IMG/VR virus record: IMGVR_UViG_3300035698_012959
Location: 1 to 64,000 of that record
Direction: 5' to 3' (one strand)
From: a virus
Length of the DNA stretch: 64,000 nucleotides
The position numbers and the translations under genes were made by a program. Every line of letters begins with the position of its first letter. The first letter of the stretch is position 1. The notes beneath the pieces are model-generated. The model had not been told where the DNA came from. It worked only from the letters and a program-made list of their open reading frames with translations, and did no database searches. Of this stretch, positions 49,851 through 58,844 are shown one piece after another.

Positions 49851-52607
49851 ATGAGTACTCCTTTCGATTATAAACAAGTAATAAGATTAGAATACGCAAA
49901 ATGTGCGAGTGACCCAGTTCACTTCATGAGAAAATTTTGTATGATTCAACATCCTACTAAAAGTAGGATATTATTTAATCTATATCCATTCCAAGAAAGT
50001 GTATTAAACCAATTTATTGTAAAGAATAATAATATTATTCTTAAATCAAGACAACTCGGGATATCAACTTTAGTAGCTGGTTATTCTTTATGGTTGATGT
50101 TATTCAATACAGACAAAAACATTTTATGTGTTGCTACTAAGCAAGATACAGCTAAAAACATGGTTACGAAAGTAACATTCATGTATGATAATTTACCATC
50201 ATGGTTAAAAGGTAAGAAAAAACCTCTAGAGAATAACAAATTATCTCTAAAATTAACTAACGGGTCATTAATTAAAGCAGTTTCAGCCGCCGCAGATGCA
50301 GGTAGATCAGAAGCCGTATCATTTTTAATTATTGACGAAGCCGCATTTATCGAAAATATAGAAACTATATACGGTGCGGCTCAACAAACTCTAAGTACCG
50401 GTGGTGGTTGTGTTGTATTATCAACTCCTAACGGTAGTGGTAATTGGTTTCACAAACAATATACTAAAGCTACTAACGGAGAAAATTCATTTAACCCATT
50501 AAGACTACCATGGACCGTTCATCCCGAAAGAAGCGAAGGTTGGAGAAAAATACAGGAAGACGATTTAGGTACCAGATTGGCCGCTCAAGAGTGTTTTAGT
50601 GGGGATACTATAATATATACTATAAATGGACCTAAATTTATAAAAGATATTGAGATAGGAAATAAAGTATTGAGTCATGATGGTACATATAATAATGTTA
50701 TAAAAACCATGAGTCATATTACTAATAAAGCTGTAGAAATAAAAGGAGGTTTAAATAATATAAGCAAGTATACTACATTAAACCACCCTTTCCTAAATAC
50801 ACATAACGAATGGGAAGATGTAGAATCAATAATATCTACTAATAATAAGGTAATATTATTTCCTGTCGATGTAAAATATAATAATTCTTATAGTACAATA
50901 GATCTAAAAAATCATATAATATCTAATAATCCAAAATATTTTCCACTAAAATATAATGATGAAAGTATATGGTTAACAAAAACCAATATCCTTAATAGAA
51001 ACATAAAATTTGATTATGATTTAGGATTTTTAGTTGGATGTTTCCTGTCAGAGGGTTCTTTAGCTAATAATAAGGTGGAGTTTTCATTTAATGGTAAAAC
51101 AGAAAGAGATGGCTTTCCCATACAAATAGAAAATATATTAAATAGTAAATTTAATATAAATAAATTCTCATATTACACTTCCAAAATATGGTCTGGTAGT
51201 AGTAAATTGTATATAAAGGATCAAATATTCCATAATTTCATAAAATTATGCATACAGGGGGGTAGTTTATGTCACCAAAAATCCCTAAGTGAATTCTTCT
51301 ATGATAATGCCAATTTAGAAACTTTAAGAGGTATTATGGATGGTGTGTTAGTTGGGGATGGGATGTTGAAAGATGAATATAATATAAGCCTTTTATTGAC
51401 CTCAAGGAAATTGATATATGATATACTTTATATAAGTAATTTATTAGGTATACATAATGTTACTATAAAAGAAGGTAAATCAATAAATCCCAGAGATTCT
51501 TCTATTTACAAACCTAATTATACTTTAACATGGTTAAAAACTAAAACAAATTCCCAATCAAAAATATTTAGCGATAGAACTAAAAATATAGTATTTAATC
51601 AAAAATCTTCTAACAAATTCATATTTGATGTTAACCCCAATGTTAGTTTAAAAATAAACCCCACCCAACATAACATTACAGTATTTAATTTAGAAGTAGA
51701 AAACACCCACACATATACAACAGAATATGGGGTTGTGCATAATTGTGATTGTGACTTTTCCTCATCTGGTGATACATTACTAAATAAAGATACAATAAAA
51801 TATTATGAAGATAATATTATGGAACCCGTTGAACGAAGGGGAATAAATAGTAATTATTGGATATTTCGCAGAGCAAGAAATGATAAAGATTATGCCGTAA
51901 TAGTTGATACTTCTAGAGGAGACAGCAATGATTATTCTACAGTCCAAGTAATAGATATAGAAAACATGGAACAAGTTGCTGAACTTAAAGACATGATTTC
52001 CCCTAAAGATTTAGGAAACTTGATTGTTGCCATAGCTTCTGAATATAATGATGCCCTTCTGATAGTAGAAAACAATAATATGGGTTATCAAACTGTTACT
52101 ACAGCAATTGATAGAGGTTATAAAAATGTATATTATTCTCCCAAAAACGATCAAATAACTGCGGATCAATGGATTAATAAGATGCAAAATCAAGACCAAC
52201 TAACTCCAGGATTCAATACTTCAGTTAAGACAAGACCTTTAATAATAGAAAAGTTCAGAGAATTTATGGATAATAAAGTATTCATTATTAATTCAAGAAG
52301 AACTGTAGATGAAACTAAAACATTTATTTGGAAAAATCACAAAGCCCAAGCCCAATCAGGGTACAATGATGATTTAATAATACCATTAGGTATAGTTGCT
52401 TATTTACGAGATACTGCTTTAAGATTCAAAAAAAATAATCTTGAATTAACTAAAATTTCAATAGCTAACATAACTAATATTAATGATAATAACCCACAGT
52501 CTGTACCTAACATCCCTAATGACAGTAGACGACCTAATCTATACACACCAAATCCTTATAAAATGATGGTAGGAGGTAAAGTAGAAGATATTAGTTGGCT
52601 ACTCTGA
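49851..52607 (+). CDS. terL: Terminase large subunit (gp17-like) containing an intein
   Basis: Packages DNA into proheads and cuts concatemers. The exteins show Walker A SRQLGIST (about residues 65-74), Walker B FLIIDEAAF (157-165) and the nuclease start VIVDTSRGD (Asp about 685). An intein of 384 residues (248-631) interrupts the chain; spliced, the terminase would be 534 residues, a normal size. The extein junction would read RLAAQE-CDCDFSSSGD, which matches the QEF-x-CDF region of gp17-type terminases. Start at 49851 follows the late motif 49827-49834. Confidence 0.95.
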   Translation: MSTPFDYKQVIRLEYAKCASDPVHFMRKFCMIQHPTKSRILFNLYPFQESVLNQFIVKNNNIILKSRQLGISTLVAGYSLWLMLFNTDKNILCVATKQDTAKNMVTKVTFMYDNLPSWLKGKKKPLENNKLSLKLTNGSLIKAVSAAADAGRSEAVSFLIIDEAAFIENIETIYGAAQQTLSTGGGCVVLSTPNGSGNWFHKQYTKATNGENSFNPLRLPWTVHPERSEGWRKIQEDDLGTRLAAQECFSGDTIIYTINGPKFIKDIEIGNKVLSHDGTYNNVIKTMSHITNKAVEIKGGLNNISKYTTLNHPFLNTHNEWEDVESIISTNNKVILFPVDVKYNNSYSTIDLKNHIISNNPKYFPLKYNDESIWLTKTNILNRNIKFDYDLGFLVGCFLSEGSLANNKVEFSFNGKTERDGFPIQIENILNSKFNINKFSYYTSKIWSGSSKLYIKDQIFHNFIKLCIQGGSLCHQKSLSEFFYDNANLETLRGIMDGVLVGDGMLKDEYNISLLLTSRKLIYDILYISNLLGIHNVTIKEGKSINPRDSSIYKPNYTLTWLKTKTNSQSKIFSDRTKNIVFNQKSSNKFIFDVNPNVSLKINPTQHNITVFNLEVENTHTYTTEYGVVHNCDCDFSSSGDTLLNKDTIKYYEDNIMEPVERRGINSNYWIFRRARNDKDYAVIVDTSRGDSNDYSTVQVIDIENMEQVAELKDMISPKDLGNLIVAIASEYNDALLIVENNNMGYQTVTTAIDRGYKNVYYSPKNDQITADQWINKMQNQDQLTPGFNTSVKTRPLIIEKFREFMDNKVFIINSRRTVDETKTFIWKNHKAQAQSGYNDDLIIPLGIVAYLRDTALRFKKNNLELTKISIANITNINDNNPQSVPNIPNDSRRPNLYTPNPYKMMVGGKVEDISWLL
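50592..51743 (+). mobile_element. Intein with LAGLIDADG homing endonuclease in the terminase
   Basis: The intein begins CFSGDTIIYT (Cys248 of the precursor) and ends HTYTTEYGVVHN before Cys632, the classic splicing borders: N-terminal Cys, a TxxH-like LNHPF block, and C-terminal His-Asn followed by Cys. The two endonuclease helices are LGFLVGCFLSEGSL (about 390-403) and LRGIMDGVLVGDGML (about 492-506), both with acidic residues kept, so homing may be active. The coding region is in frame with the terminase, with no stop. Confidence 0.93.
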
Positions 52608-52615
52608 TATTTTTT

Positions 52616-52625
52616 GATATTTATC
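52616..52625 (+). promoter_or_regulatory. Late promoter motif GATATTTATC
   Basis: GATATTTATC, one base off the consensus, 17 bases before the portal ATG at 52643. Confidence 0.55.
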
Positions 52626-52642
52626 AATAAAAAATATATTAA

Positions 52643-54538
52643 ATGGCTGTTGACACTAGTATTTTTGGGCAGTTGAAACGTTTGTTTTCAACTGATGTTA
52701 TAATTCGTAATGTAGGGGGTAATAAGTTAAAGGTTGTTGATACTGAACGTATTCAGTCTTATGGAAATGTCAAGACAAATTCATTAGTAGACAGATATAA
52801 CAGAATTCATATGGGTAGTAATAGGAATGCCTATACCCCAACAATGAATTACCAAACCTTAAGAAATCAATTATATACTGATTATGAAGGGATGGATCAA
52901 GACCCTATTTTAGCTTCTGCATTAGATATAATAGCGGATGAATGTACATTAAAAAATGAGCAAGGTGAAATTTTAGCAATAAATTCACCTAATGAAAATA
53001 TACAGCAAGTATTATATAATTTATTTTATGATGTTTTAAATATCGAATTTAATTTATGGTCTTGGATTAGAACTATGTGTAAGTATGGTGATGCTTATCT
53101 TTACATGGAGATAGCAGAGAAGTTTGGTATAATAAATGTATTACCAGTATCAAGTTATGATGTCATAAGACAAGAAGGGCAAGATCCAGAACGACCATCA
53201 TATGTATCATTTAAAGTTGGTGAAGATGGCTCTAGATATGCTTTAGGTTATGCCGGAGGTATAAATAGAGATATAGAAAATTATGAAATGGCCCATTTCA
53301 GATTATTATCTGATTATAACTACCTTCCTTATGGCCGTTCATACATGGAACCCGCACGTAAAGTATTTAAGCAACTTTCATTAATGGAAGATGCTATGCT
53401 AGTTCATAGAGTAATGAGAGCTCCAGAAAAAAGGATTTATTACGTAGATGTAGGTTCTATACCTCCAAACGAAGTAGATGCTTACATGGAGAAAATAAAA
53501 AATAATATTAAAAAAACTCCATATATTGATCCAGAAACTGGAGATTATAACCTCAAATATAACATGCAAAGTGTTAATGAGGATTTTTATATACCTAGAA
53601 GGGGAAATAATGATGGTGGTACACAAATTGATACTTTAAAAGGATTAGAATATAATGCCATCGAAGATGTTGAGTATCTAAGAGATAAAATGTTGTCATC
53701 ATTAAAAATCCCAAAAGCATTTTTTGGTTATGAAAAAGATCTAGAAGGAAAAGCAACTTTAGCCGCCGAAGATATTAGATTCGCTAGAACAATTGAGAGA
53801 ATACAAAGAATTGTAACAAGTGAATTACATAAAATAGCATTAGTTCATTTATACACACAAGGATTTGATGATGAGCAATTAGTTGATTTTGAACTAACAC
53901 TACATTCTCCTTCCATCATATATGAACAAGAAAAAGTAGCATTATTAAAAGAAAAGACCGCATTAGCCATTGACATGGTTGATTCTAATTTATTCCCATC
54001 TGATTGGGTATATGATAATGTATTTAACTTAAGTGAAGATAAATTAAATAGTTTAAGACAATTAGTTGTCGAGGATAAAAAACGTTCTTTCAGATTAAAC
54101 CAATTAGAAAATGAAGGTAACGATCCAGCGGCAAGTGGTACATCATACGGTACACCCCATGACTTAGCCGCGCTTTATGGTAGAGGGAGAATGGCTAAAG
54201 GTGATGTTCCTTCAGGATATGACGAAAAAGAAACTGCAGGTAGGCCTAAAGAAAGAGCTTCTTCATATGATACCCAAAACTCTAACTTAGGTAAAGATGT
54301 AATGGGAAGCGATGCTTTAGGAGATAAAATCCCCCATTCCATAAAAACATCTTACAAAGGTAAAACCCCATTATCTATAAGTGAAGGAAAACATATTTAT
54401 CATAGAGATGTAGATATATATAACAATGATACTGATGAATCGGAAGATTTTGAAGAAGAAGATATTTATGATGATGGAGATATTGATGAAAATTATGAGT
54501 CTGCGTTACTGAATGAATCCATGATAATTAAAGAATGA
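52643..54538 (+). CDS. Portal protein (gp20-like)
   Basis: Forms the 12-subunit ring through which DNA enters and leaves the head. Recognisable T4-type segments: LASALDIIADECTLKNE, FNLWSWIRTMCKYGDAYLYMEI, RLLSDYNYLPYGRSYMEPARKVFKQL, RVMRAPEKRIYYVDVG, and YLRDKMLSSLKIPKAFFGYE. Length 631 (T4 gp20 524), the extra being an acidic, disordered C-terminus. It comes straight after the terminase, without the sheath and tube genes that separate 17 and 20 in T4. Overlaps the next ATG. Confidence 0.92.
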   Translation: MAVDTSIFGQLKRLFSTDVIIRNVGGNKLKVVDTERIQSYGNVKTNSLVDRYNRIHMGSNRNAYTPTMNYQTLRNQLYTDYEGMDQDPILASALDIIADECTLKNEQGEILAINSPNENIQQVLYNLFYDVLNIEFNLWSWIRTMCKYGDAYLYMEIAEKFGIINVLPVSSYDVIRQEGQDPERPSYVSFKVGEDGSRYALGYAGGINRDIENYEMAHFRLLSDYNYLPYGRSYMEPARKVFKQLSLMEDAMLVHRVMRAPEKRIYYVDVGSIPPNEVDAYMEKIKNNIKKTPYIDPETGDYNLKYNMQSVNEDFYIPRRGNNDGGTQIDTLKGLEYNAIEDVEYLRDKMLSSLKIPKAFFGYEKDLEGKATLAAEDIRFARTIERIQRIVTSELHKIALVHLYTQGFDDEQLVDFELTLHSPSIIYEQEKVALLKEKTALAIDMVDSNLFPSDWVYDNVFNLSEDKLNSLRQLVVEDKKRSFRLNQLENEGNDPAASGTSYGTPHDLAALYGRGRMAKGDVPSGYDEKETAGRPKERASSYDTQNSNLGKDVMGSDALGDKIPHSIKTSYKGKTPLSISEGKHIYHRDVDIYNNDTDESEDFEEEDIYDDGDIDENYESALLNESMIIKE

Positions 54539-55383
54539 ATATAAAGCACAATAAACTAAAAAATACAGGTATATTATATGAATTGTTAATTAACCAATTA
54601 ACATCAGATGTATTCCACGATAAAGATTCAAAAGTAATATCTATTATAAAAGAGTTTTATAGTAATACTGAAATATCTAAAGAATATAAGCTGTATAAAA
54701 CTATATTAACATCCCAGTATGATAATGTAGGTAAAGCAAATAATGTGTTAGAAGCTATTAATGAAACTCATACAAAAATAAACAAGAAAAAATTAAAACA
54801 AGAAAAATACCGTTTAATTAATGAAATAAAATCTAATTATGATATCAAAGATTTTTTTAGACATAAAATCCCAAATTATAAAGTGCATGCCTCTATATAT
54901 AATTTGTTAGAATTTAACTCTACAGTAGATTTTATATCCCCACAATTCGTCATTAATAATAAAATAACATTACTAGAATATATAACAAATATTAATAGTA
55001 ATGAGGATATAAAAGACGATACATTAAATGAATTTAAAAATACTGAAAAAGGTACACGTTTATTGATATACCAATCTTTAGTTGATAAATTTAATACAAA
55101 ATACACTAGTCTGTCAGAAGGGCAAAAAGGTATATTAAGTCAATACATTAATAATATGAATAATCCTCTATTATTGAAAGAATGTATAAATAACCACATT
55201 AAGAATATTAAAAGAAAATTAAAATCATGTGTAGTAAATAATAATGTTATTAAGATTAAATTGGAAGAGATAAACAGAATATTGATTCCTTTAGGGAAAG
55301 GTGACTATGTCAAAGATGACGATTTTATAAATATACTACAATATTATGAGTTAATTAAAGAAATCAAATTAATAAGCGAATGA
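54535..55383 (+). CDS. Head-module protein of marine T4-like phages, 282 aa
   Basis: The start KLKNTGILYELLINQLTSDVF and STEISKEYKLYKTIL-like helix (residues 48-62) recall a conserved protein located between portal and protease in marine T4-like phages, probably a prohead core component. Entirely helical and basic. Role inferred from position. Confidence 0.65.
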   Translation: MNIKHNKLKNTGILYELLINQLTSDVFHDKDSKVISIIKEFYSNTEISKEYKLYKTILTSQYDNVGKANNVLEAINETHTKINKKKLKQEKYRLINEIKSNYDIKDFFRHKIPNYKVHASIYNLLEFNSTVDFISPQFVINNKITLLEYITNINSNEDIKDDTLNEFKNTEKGTRLLIYQSLVDKFNTKYTSLSEGQKGILSQYINNMNNPLLLKECINNHIKNIKRKLKSCVVNNNVIKIKLEEINRILIPLGKGDYVKDDDFINILQYYELIKEIKLISE

Positions 55384-56540
55384 AAAGGTCTCAACTTAGT
55401 GAATTGATAAATGGGAAATTGAAAGAAATGAATGCCACTTCGGGTGGGGAAGCTTATGCTCCCCCTCTAGGTAAAAAAGTGGATGAAATTAAATTAAGAG
55501 AACCAGGTGCTTCACATATAATTCGTGATCCGCATAGAATATCAACTTTACCTAAACTTAATTTAACAATAGGAAAGTATAATGTTTCTAAAGACAAAGT
55601 TGGATTACAGGTACCTTTTGGTACTGTAACTAAAATGACATTAAACAGAGCTAGAAACGTATTTGACAAATTAGGTATTACTATTGAAAAAGCATTTTTA
55701 GGTTGGTTGGTAAGATCACATGAATATACGAATGATGATGGGGAAGTGAAAAAAAATTTCTATGTAAATATACGTACAACTTATTTATTATCTACTTACA
55801 AAAATAAACCTGTAATGTTTGTTCAAAATCAAACTTCATCTAATCTAGCAGGGCAGGCATATTTGTATAGTGAATATTTTAAATCCGGTAAATCATTAAG
55901 ATTAAAACCAGACAATCCACCAAAAATCCACACACACCATAGCGGGGCCTCAACTAGTAAGTACCAATGGCAAGATAGTAGTGATGTAAAAGCAGATGAT
56001 GCCACCACAAGTAAAGAAATGATTTTAAGAGCATTAAAATACGATCAATTAAGTGAAGTTAAATTAAGAGAACCTGGAGTGTTAGCTAGTTACAAAGAAG
56101 AAGCAATAGCTGATTTAACAGATTTAAAACAATCATATTTTGACGTTAACGATAATGACGACAATTATAATAAAGCCGTAAGTTACATACGAGGTGCAAA
56201 GGATGAAATGGAATTAAGTCGAAGATTGGAAAGAGTATTTAAAGACCCAAGTGTTTTAGATGATATTAAATATAGAATAAATAATGACGGTGGTACATTA
56301 AATGAAATATCTACTCGCAAATTTAACAAACGAATATCAAGAGTAAGTCCATTAAGTAAAGTTAATAGATCTATTAGTGAAATTAGTAAAAGATTAAAAG
56401 AAATTAATTCAGTGATAGGACACACTTCAAAATTAATGAATGAATCTGGGAGTGGTAATAGTAGAACTAAAGAAAAAATTGCTAAATTATTAGTCGATAT
56501 CACAAACACAAGAACTAATTTAAGAAATTTAATGAAATGA
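55380..56540 (+). CDS. Head-module protein with two KLREPG motifs, 386 aa
   Basis: N-terminus MKRSQLSELINGKLKEMN is of the capsid-targeting type. VDEIKLREPG ends at residue 43 and LSEVKLREPG at 233; if these are cut sites the protein would yield three pieces. The first central domain (KVGLQVPFGTVTKMTLNRARNVF) looks globular, and the C-terminal 90 residues are coiled-coil. Coupled to neighbours by ATGA overlaps. Probably a prohead core or internal protein processed by the protease encoded downstream. Confidence 0.6.
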   Translation: MKRSQLSELINGKLKEMNATSGGEAYAPPLGKKVDEIKLREPGASHIIRDPHRISTLPKLNLTIGKYNVSKDKVGLQVPFGTVTKMTLNRARNVFDKLGITIEKAFLGWLVRSHEYTNDDGEVKKNFYVNIRTTYLLSTYKNKPVMFVQNQTSSNLAGQAYLYSEYFKSGKSLRLKPDNPPKIHTHHSGASTSKYQWQDSSDVKADDATTSKEMILRALKYDQLSEVKLREPGVLASYKEEAIADLTDLKQSYFDVNDNDDNYNKAVSYIRGAKDEMELSRRLERVFKDPSVLDDIKYRINNDGGTLNEISTRKFNKRISRVSPLSKVNRSISEISKRLKEINSVIGHTSKLMNESGSGNSRTKEKIAKLLVDITNTRTNLRNLMK

Positions 56541-57160
56541 TAAAACTATCAAATATATTAAAAGAAATCAGATTAAGAGAACCCAAAAATCATGCTTATG
56601 TGTCTATGGATGATGTAAAACTAGGTATGGAATTTCTAATACATGATATGGAAAATTACTTATCTAATTCTAAAAATGATTTCACAGAAATACCACCTGA
56701 TGAAATGGGGTATGTTATTATTAATGAATTTTATGATTTGATAGTGTTCCATATTAAAGAACATTTAAAAAATAACGATAATGAGATTTATTTCGATATA
56801 GAAAGTAATAAAGATATTTATGAGTATCTAACAAATATTGAAGGTAGTGATATAATACAAATTATTATAGATGAATTAATTGTTCCTGCGGGATATAAAT
56901 TAATAACACCACAAAACACTAAATATTTTATAGGAAGTTTTATAGATCGAAATAAATCTACTGGAACCGAATTCATCAATCAAACTCACATTAGTGATCC
57001 AAGTTTATGGAAAGAATATATAAAAGATGGAAATGGATTCGATGATTTTTTAGATTTAATTGATTTTAATATAGATAAAATAATTAATGGCCTTAATGAA
57101 GGAGATATAAATAGTATTTTAGTAAATGAATTGGGATTACCAGTAGAAGAATTTAATTAA
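56537..57160 (+). CDS. Head-module protein with N-terminal RLREP motif, 207 aa
   Basis: Begins MIKLSNILKEIRLREPKN, combining a short amphipathic helix with the KLREPG-type motif seen in two other proteins. The rest is acidic and alpha/beta with DIIQIIIDELIVPAGYKLITP. Likely packaged in or built into the prohead core. No family known. Confidence 0.55.
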   Translation: MIKLSNILKEIRLREPKNHAYVSMDDVKLGMEFLIHDMENYLSNSKNDFTEIPPDEMGYVIINEFYDLIVFHIKEHLKNNDNEIYFDIESNKDIYEYLTNIEGSDIIQIIIDELIVPAGYKLITPQNTKYFIGSFIDRNKSTGTEFINQTHISDPSLWKEYIKDGNGFDDFLDLIDFNIDKIINGLNEGDINSILVNELGLPVEEFN

Positions 57161-57167
57161 ATAAAAA

Positions 57168-58010
57168 ATGAAAAGTATAAAACAACAATACATAGATCTT
57201 AATGAAAATAAAATGAGCAAAGCTCAATTTATGAGAAATGCTAGAATGACATTACCTCATTTGATTAGCTCAACCAACAACTTTACAGATGCTGTAAAGA
57301 TATTGACTAATAAAGGTATATTACTGGAAGTGAAAGCTAAGAAACAAGTTACAATTGAACCTCAATATCAATACCACCCACACGAATTAGAATTGGGAAT
57401 TGAAGACGAAGGTGGGGCTGATGAACAGGATATGTTTGATAAGCTTAAAGAAAAAGTAGTAAAAAACTTAGAAAAAGATGCAAATTATTACACACATAAA
57501 AAGGGTGGAATAAAAAAACGTACCAAGGCTAAAGAAGATCAATTTAAATATAGAGAGATAAAAAAGAAATATATTTCAGATAATCAAATGGAAAAATCTA
57601 AGGAAAAAATAGTTGAAACTAAACTACGTAAATTAGTTAGAAAAGCTATACTTCTTGAATTATCATCAGATTCATTTAAGAGCTATGCTCGAAAATCAAC
57701 AGCCAGGGGAGAAACAAAAAGAGTAGGGAAAGGTTCTCAAAACTTCTTTCATCAATTTATGGGAAAATCTTTACTAGGTGGTGAAATAACAAACATATCA
57801 TACATAGAGGAAATTAAAGAAGTTGGAGTAGAAATTACAGCAAATCATAGCGATATGTATATCAATTATTCAGTAGAGGATGATAATTGGGGAATGGATA
57901 AACCCGTGGATAGAAAAGATGCAAGAATTCTATCACTAATAGCTAAAAAAATTAATCCTAATACCAAATATGGGAGTGGTAGCAAAGGATTTAAGATAAA
58001 AGGATATTAA
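57168..58010 (+). CDS. Head-module protein, 280 aa
   Basis: The N-terminus (QQYIDLNENKMSKAQFMRNAR, then STNNFTDAVKILTNKGIL) matches a module I have seen in structural proteins of Bacteroidota phages. A Lys-rich middle and ETKLRKLVRKAILLELSS (another L-x-E helix) separate it from a C-terminal globular domain (KEVGVEITANHSDMYINYSV). The basic middle could bind DNA. Function unknown; position implies the prohead. Confidence 0.6.
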   Translation: MKSIKQQYIDLNENKMSKAQFMRNARMTLPHLISSTNNFTDAVKILTNKGILLEVKAKKQVTIEPQYQYHPHELELGIEDEGGADEQDMFDKLKEKVVKNLEKDANYYTHKKGGIKKRTKAKEDQFKYREIKKKYISDNQMEKSKEKIVETKLRKLVRKAILLELSSDSFKSYARKSTARGETKRVGKGSQNFFHQFMGKSLLGGEITNISYIEEIKEVGVEITANHSDMYINYSVEDDNWGMDKPVDRKDARILSLIAKKINPNTKYGSGSKGFKIKGY

Positions 58011-58022
58011 TAAAATAGAACA

Positions 58023-58652
58023 ATGAAACAACTATTAGTAGATACTATATTATTTGAAGTAGAACCAAGCGTTATTAATGAAAATATTAAAAATGGTGGT
58101 ACATTAACTGTTAAAGGTCCAATACAAAAAGCGGAGACTAAAAACGGTAATGGTCGGGTATACTCTAGAGAAATATTAAATAGAGAATTCAAAAAATATA
58201 ACGAAGGTCCCATTAAAGAAAGTAGATCAACAGGTGAGTTGGATCACCCCGATTCACCTGTTATTAACTTAAAGAATGTATCACATATCATACGTAATAT
58301 ATGGTGGGATGGTGATACTGTTATGGGGGAAATAGAAGTATTAACTACACCTTCAGGTAATATATTAAAAGAATTAATTAAATGTGGGGTAAAAGTAGGA
58401 GTATCATCTCGAGGTATGGGTTCTGTTAAACAAATAGGTGAAACCGTTGAAGTACAAGAAGATTTTGAACTATTATGTATTGATTTTGTCTCAACACCTT
58501 CCACTCCGGGAGCTTACATGGATTCCATAAATGAATCATTAAATTTATCAACACCTCCTGTAGAATCATTATATACTAATATTGATAATTTAATAACCGA
58601 AATATTGTGTAATCGCATAGGATATTGTCCTTGCGATTTACCTACTAATTAA
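58023..58652 (+). CDS. Prohead protease (gp21-like)
   Basis: Serine protease that digests the core and trims capsid proteins during maturation. His75 in TGELDHPDSPV and the Ser in VGVSSRGMGS (128-129) match the catalytic centre of T4-type prohead proteases; FVSTPSTPGAYM near residue 160 is also conserved. The N-terminus MKQLLVDTILFEVEPSVINEN has L-F-E and I-N-E sites that could be autocleaved. Length 209, equal to T4 gp21 (212). Confidence 0.92.
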   Translation: MKQLLVDTILFEVEPSVINENIKNGGTLTVKGPIQKAETKNGNGRVYSREILNREFKKYNEGPIKESRSTGELDHPDSPVINLKNVSHIIRNIWWDGDTVMGEIEVLTTPSGNILKELIKCGVKVGVSSRGMGSVKQIGETVEVQEDFELLCIDFVSTPSTPGAYMDSINESLNLSTPPVESLYTNIDNLITEILCNRIGYCPCDLPTN

Positions 58653-58844
58653 ATATAAACATCAGGATATTATTCTTCGTTTTGATTGTTTTGGTTCATA
58701 TGTATCGCCGATTTACGATATGTTATCTCTAATATAACATTTAAAATAATTATTTTTCAATTTTTACATTGGACTTTTATATGCATCTGAGTATATATAA
58801 TAATAAGTCTCCAAACTCTACGTAAAGAACAATAACAAAAAAAC
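58653..58844 (+). other. Intergenic leader before the scaffold gene
   Basis: This 192-base gap is the second longest after the divergent region. It has no clear GATATTTATA motif. A weak stem (TATCG-CCGATTTA-CGATA, 58711-58728) and an AT-only stretch GAGTATATATAATAATAAG (58788-58806) could serve as a promoter for the highly expressed scaffold and capsid genes. I cannot assign it firmly. Confidence 0.35.

Noticed and set aside
49844-49873. Alternative start for the terminase at 49844
   Set aside because: That frame stops after nine codons; the ATG at 49851 continues through the full protein.
58653-58844. Search for a tRNA or other structured RNA in the gap before the scaffold gene
   Set aside because: No cloverleaf, TTC loop or long GC stem is visible; only a weak 5-bp stem.
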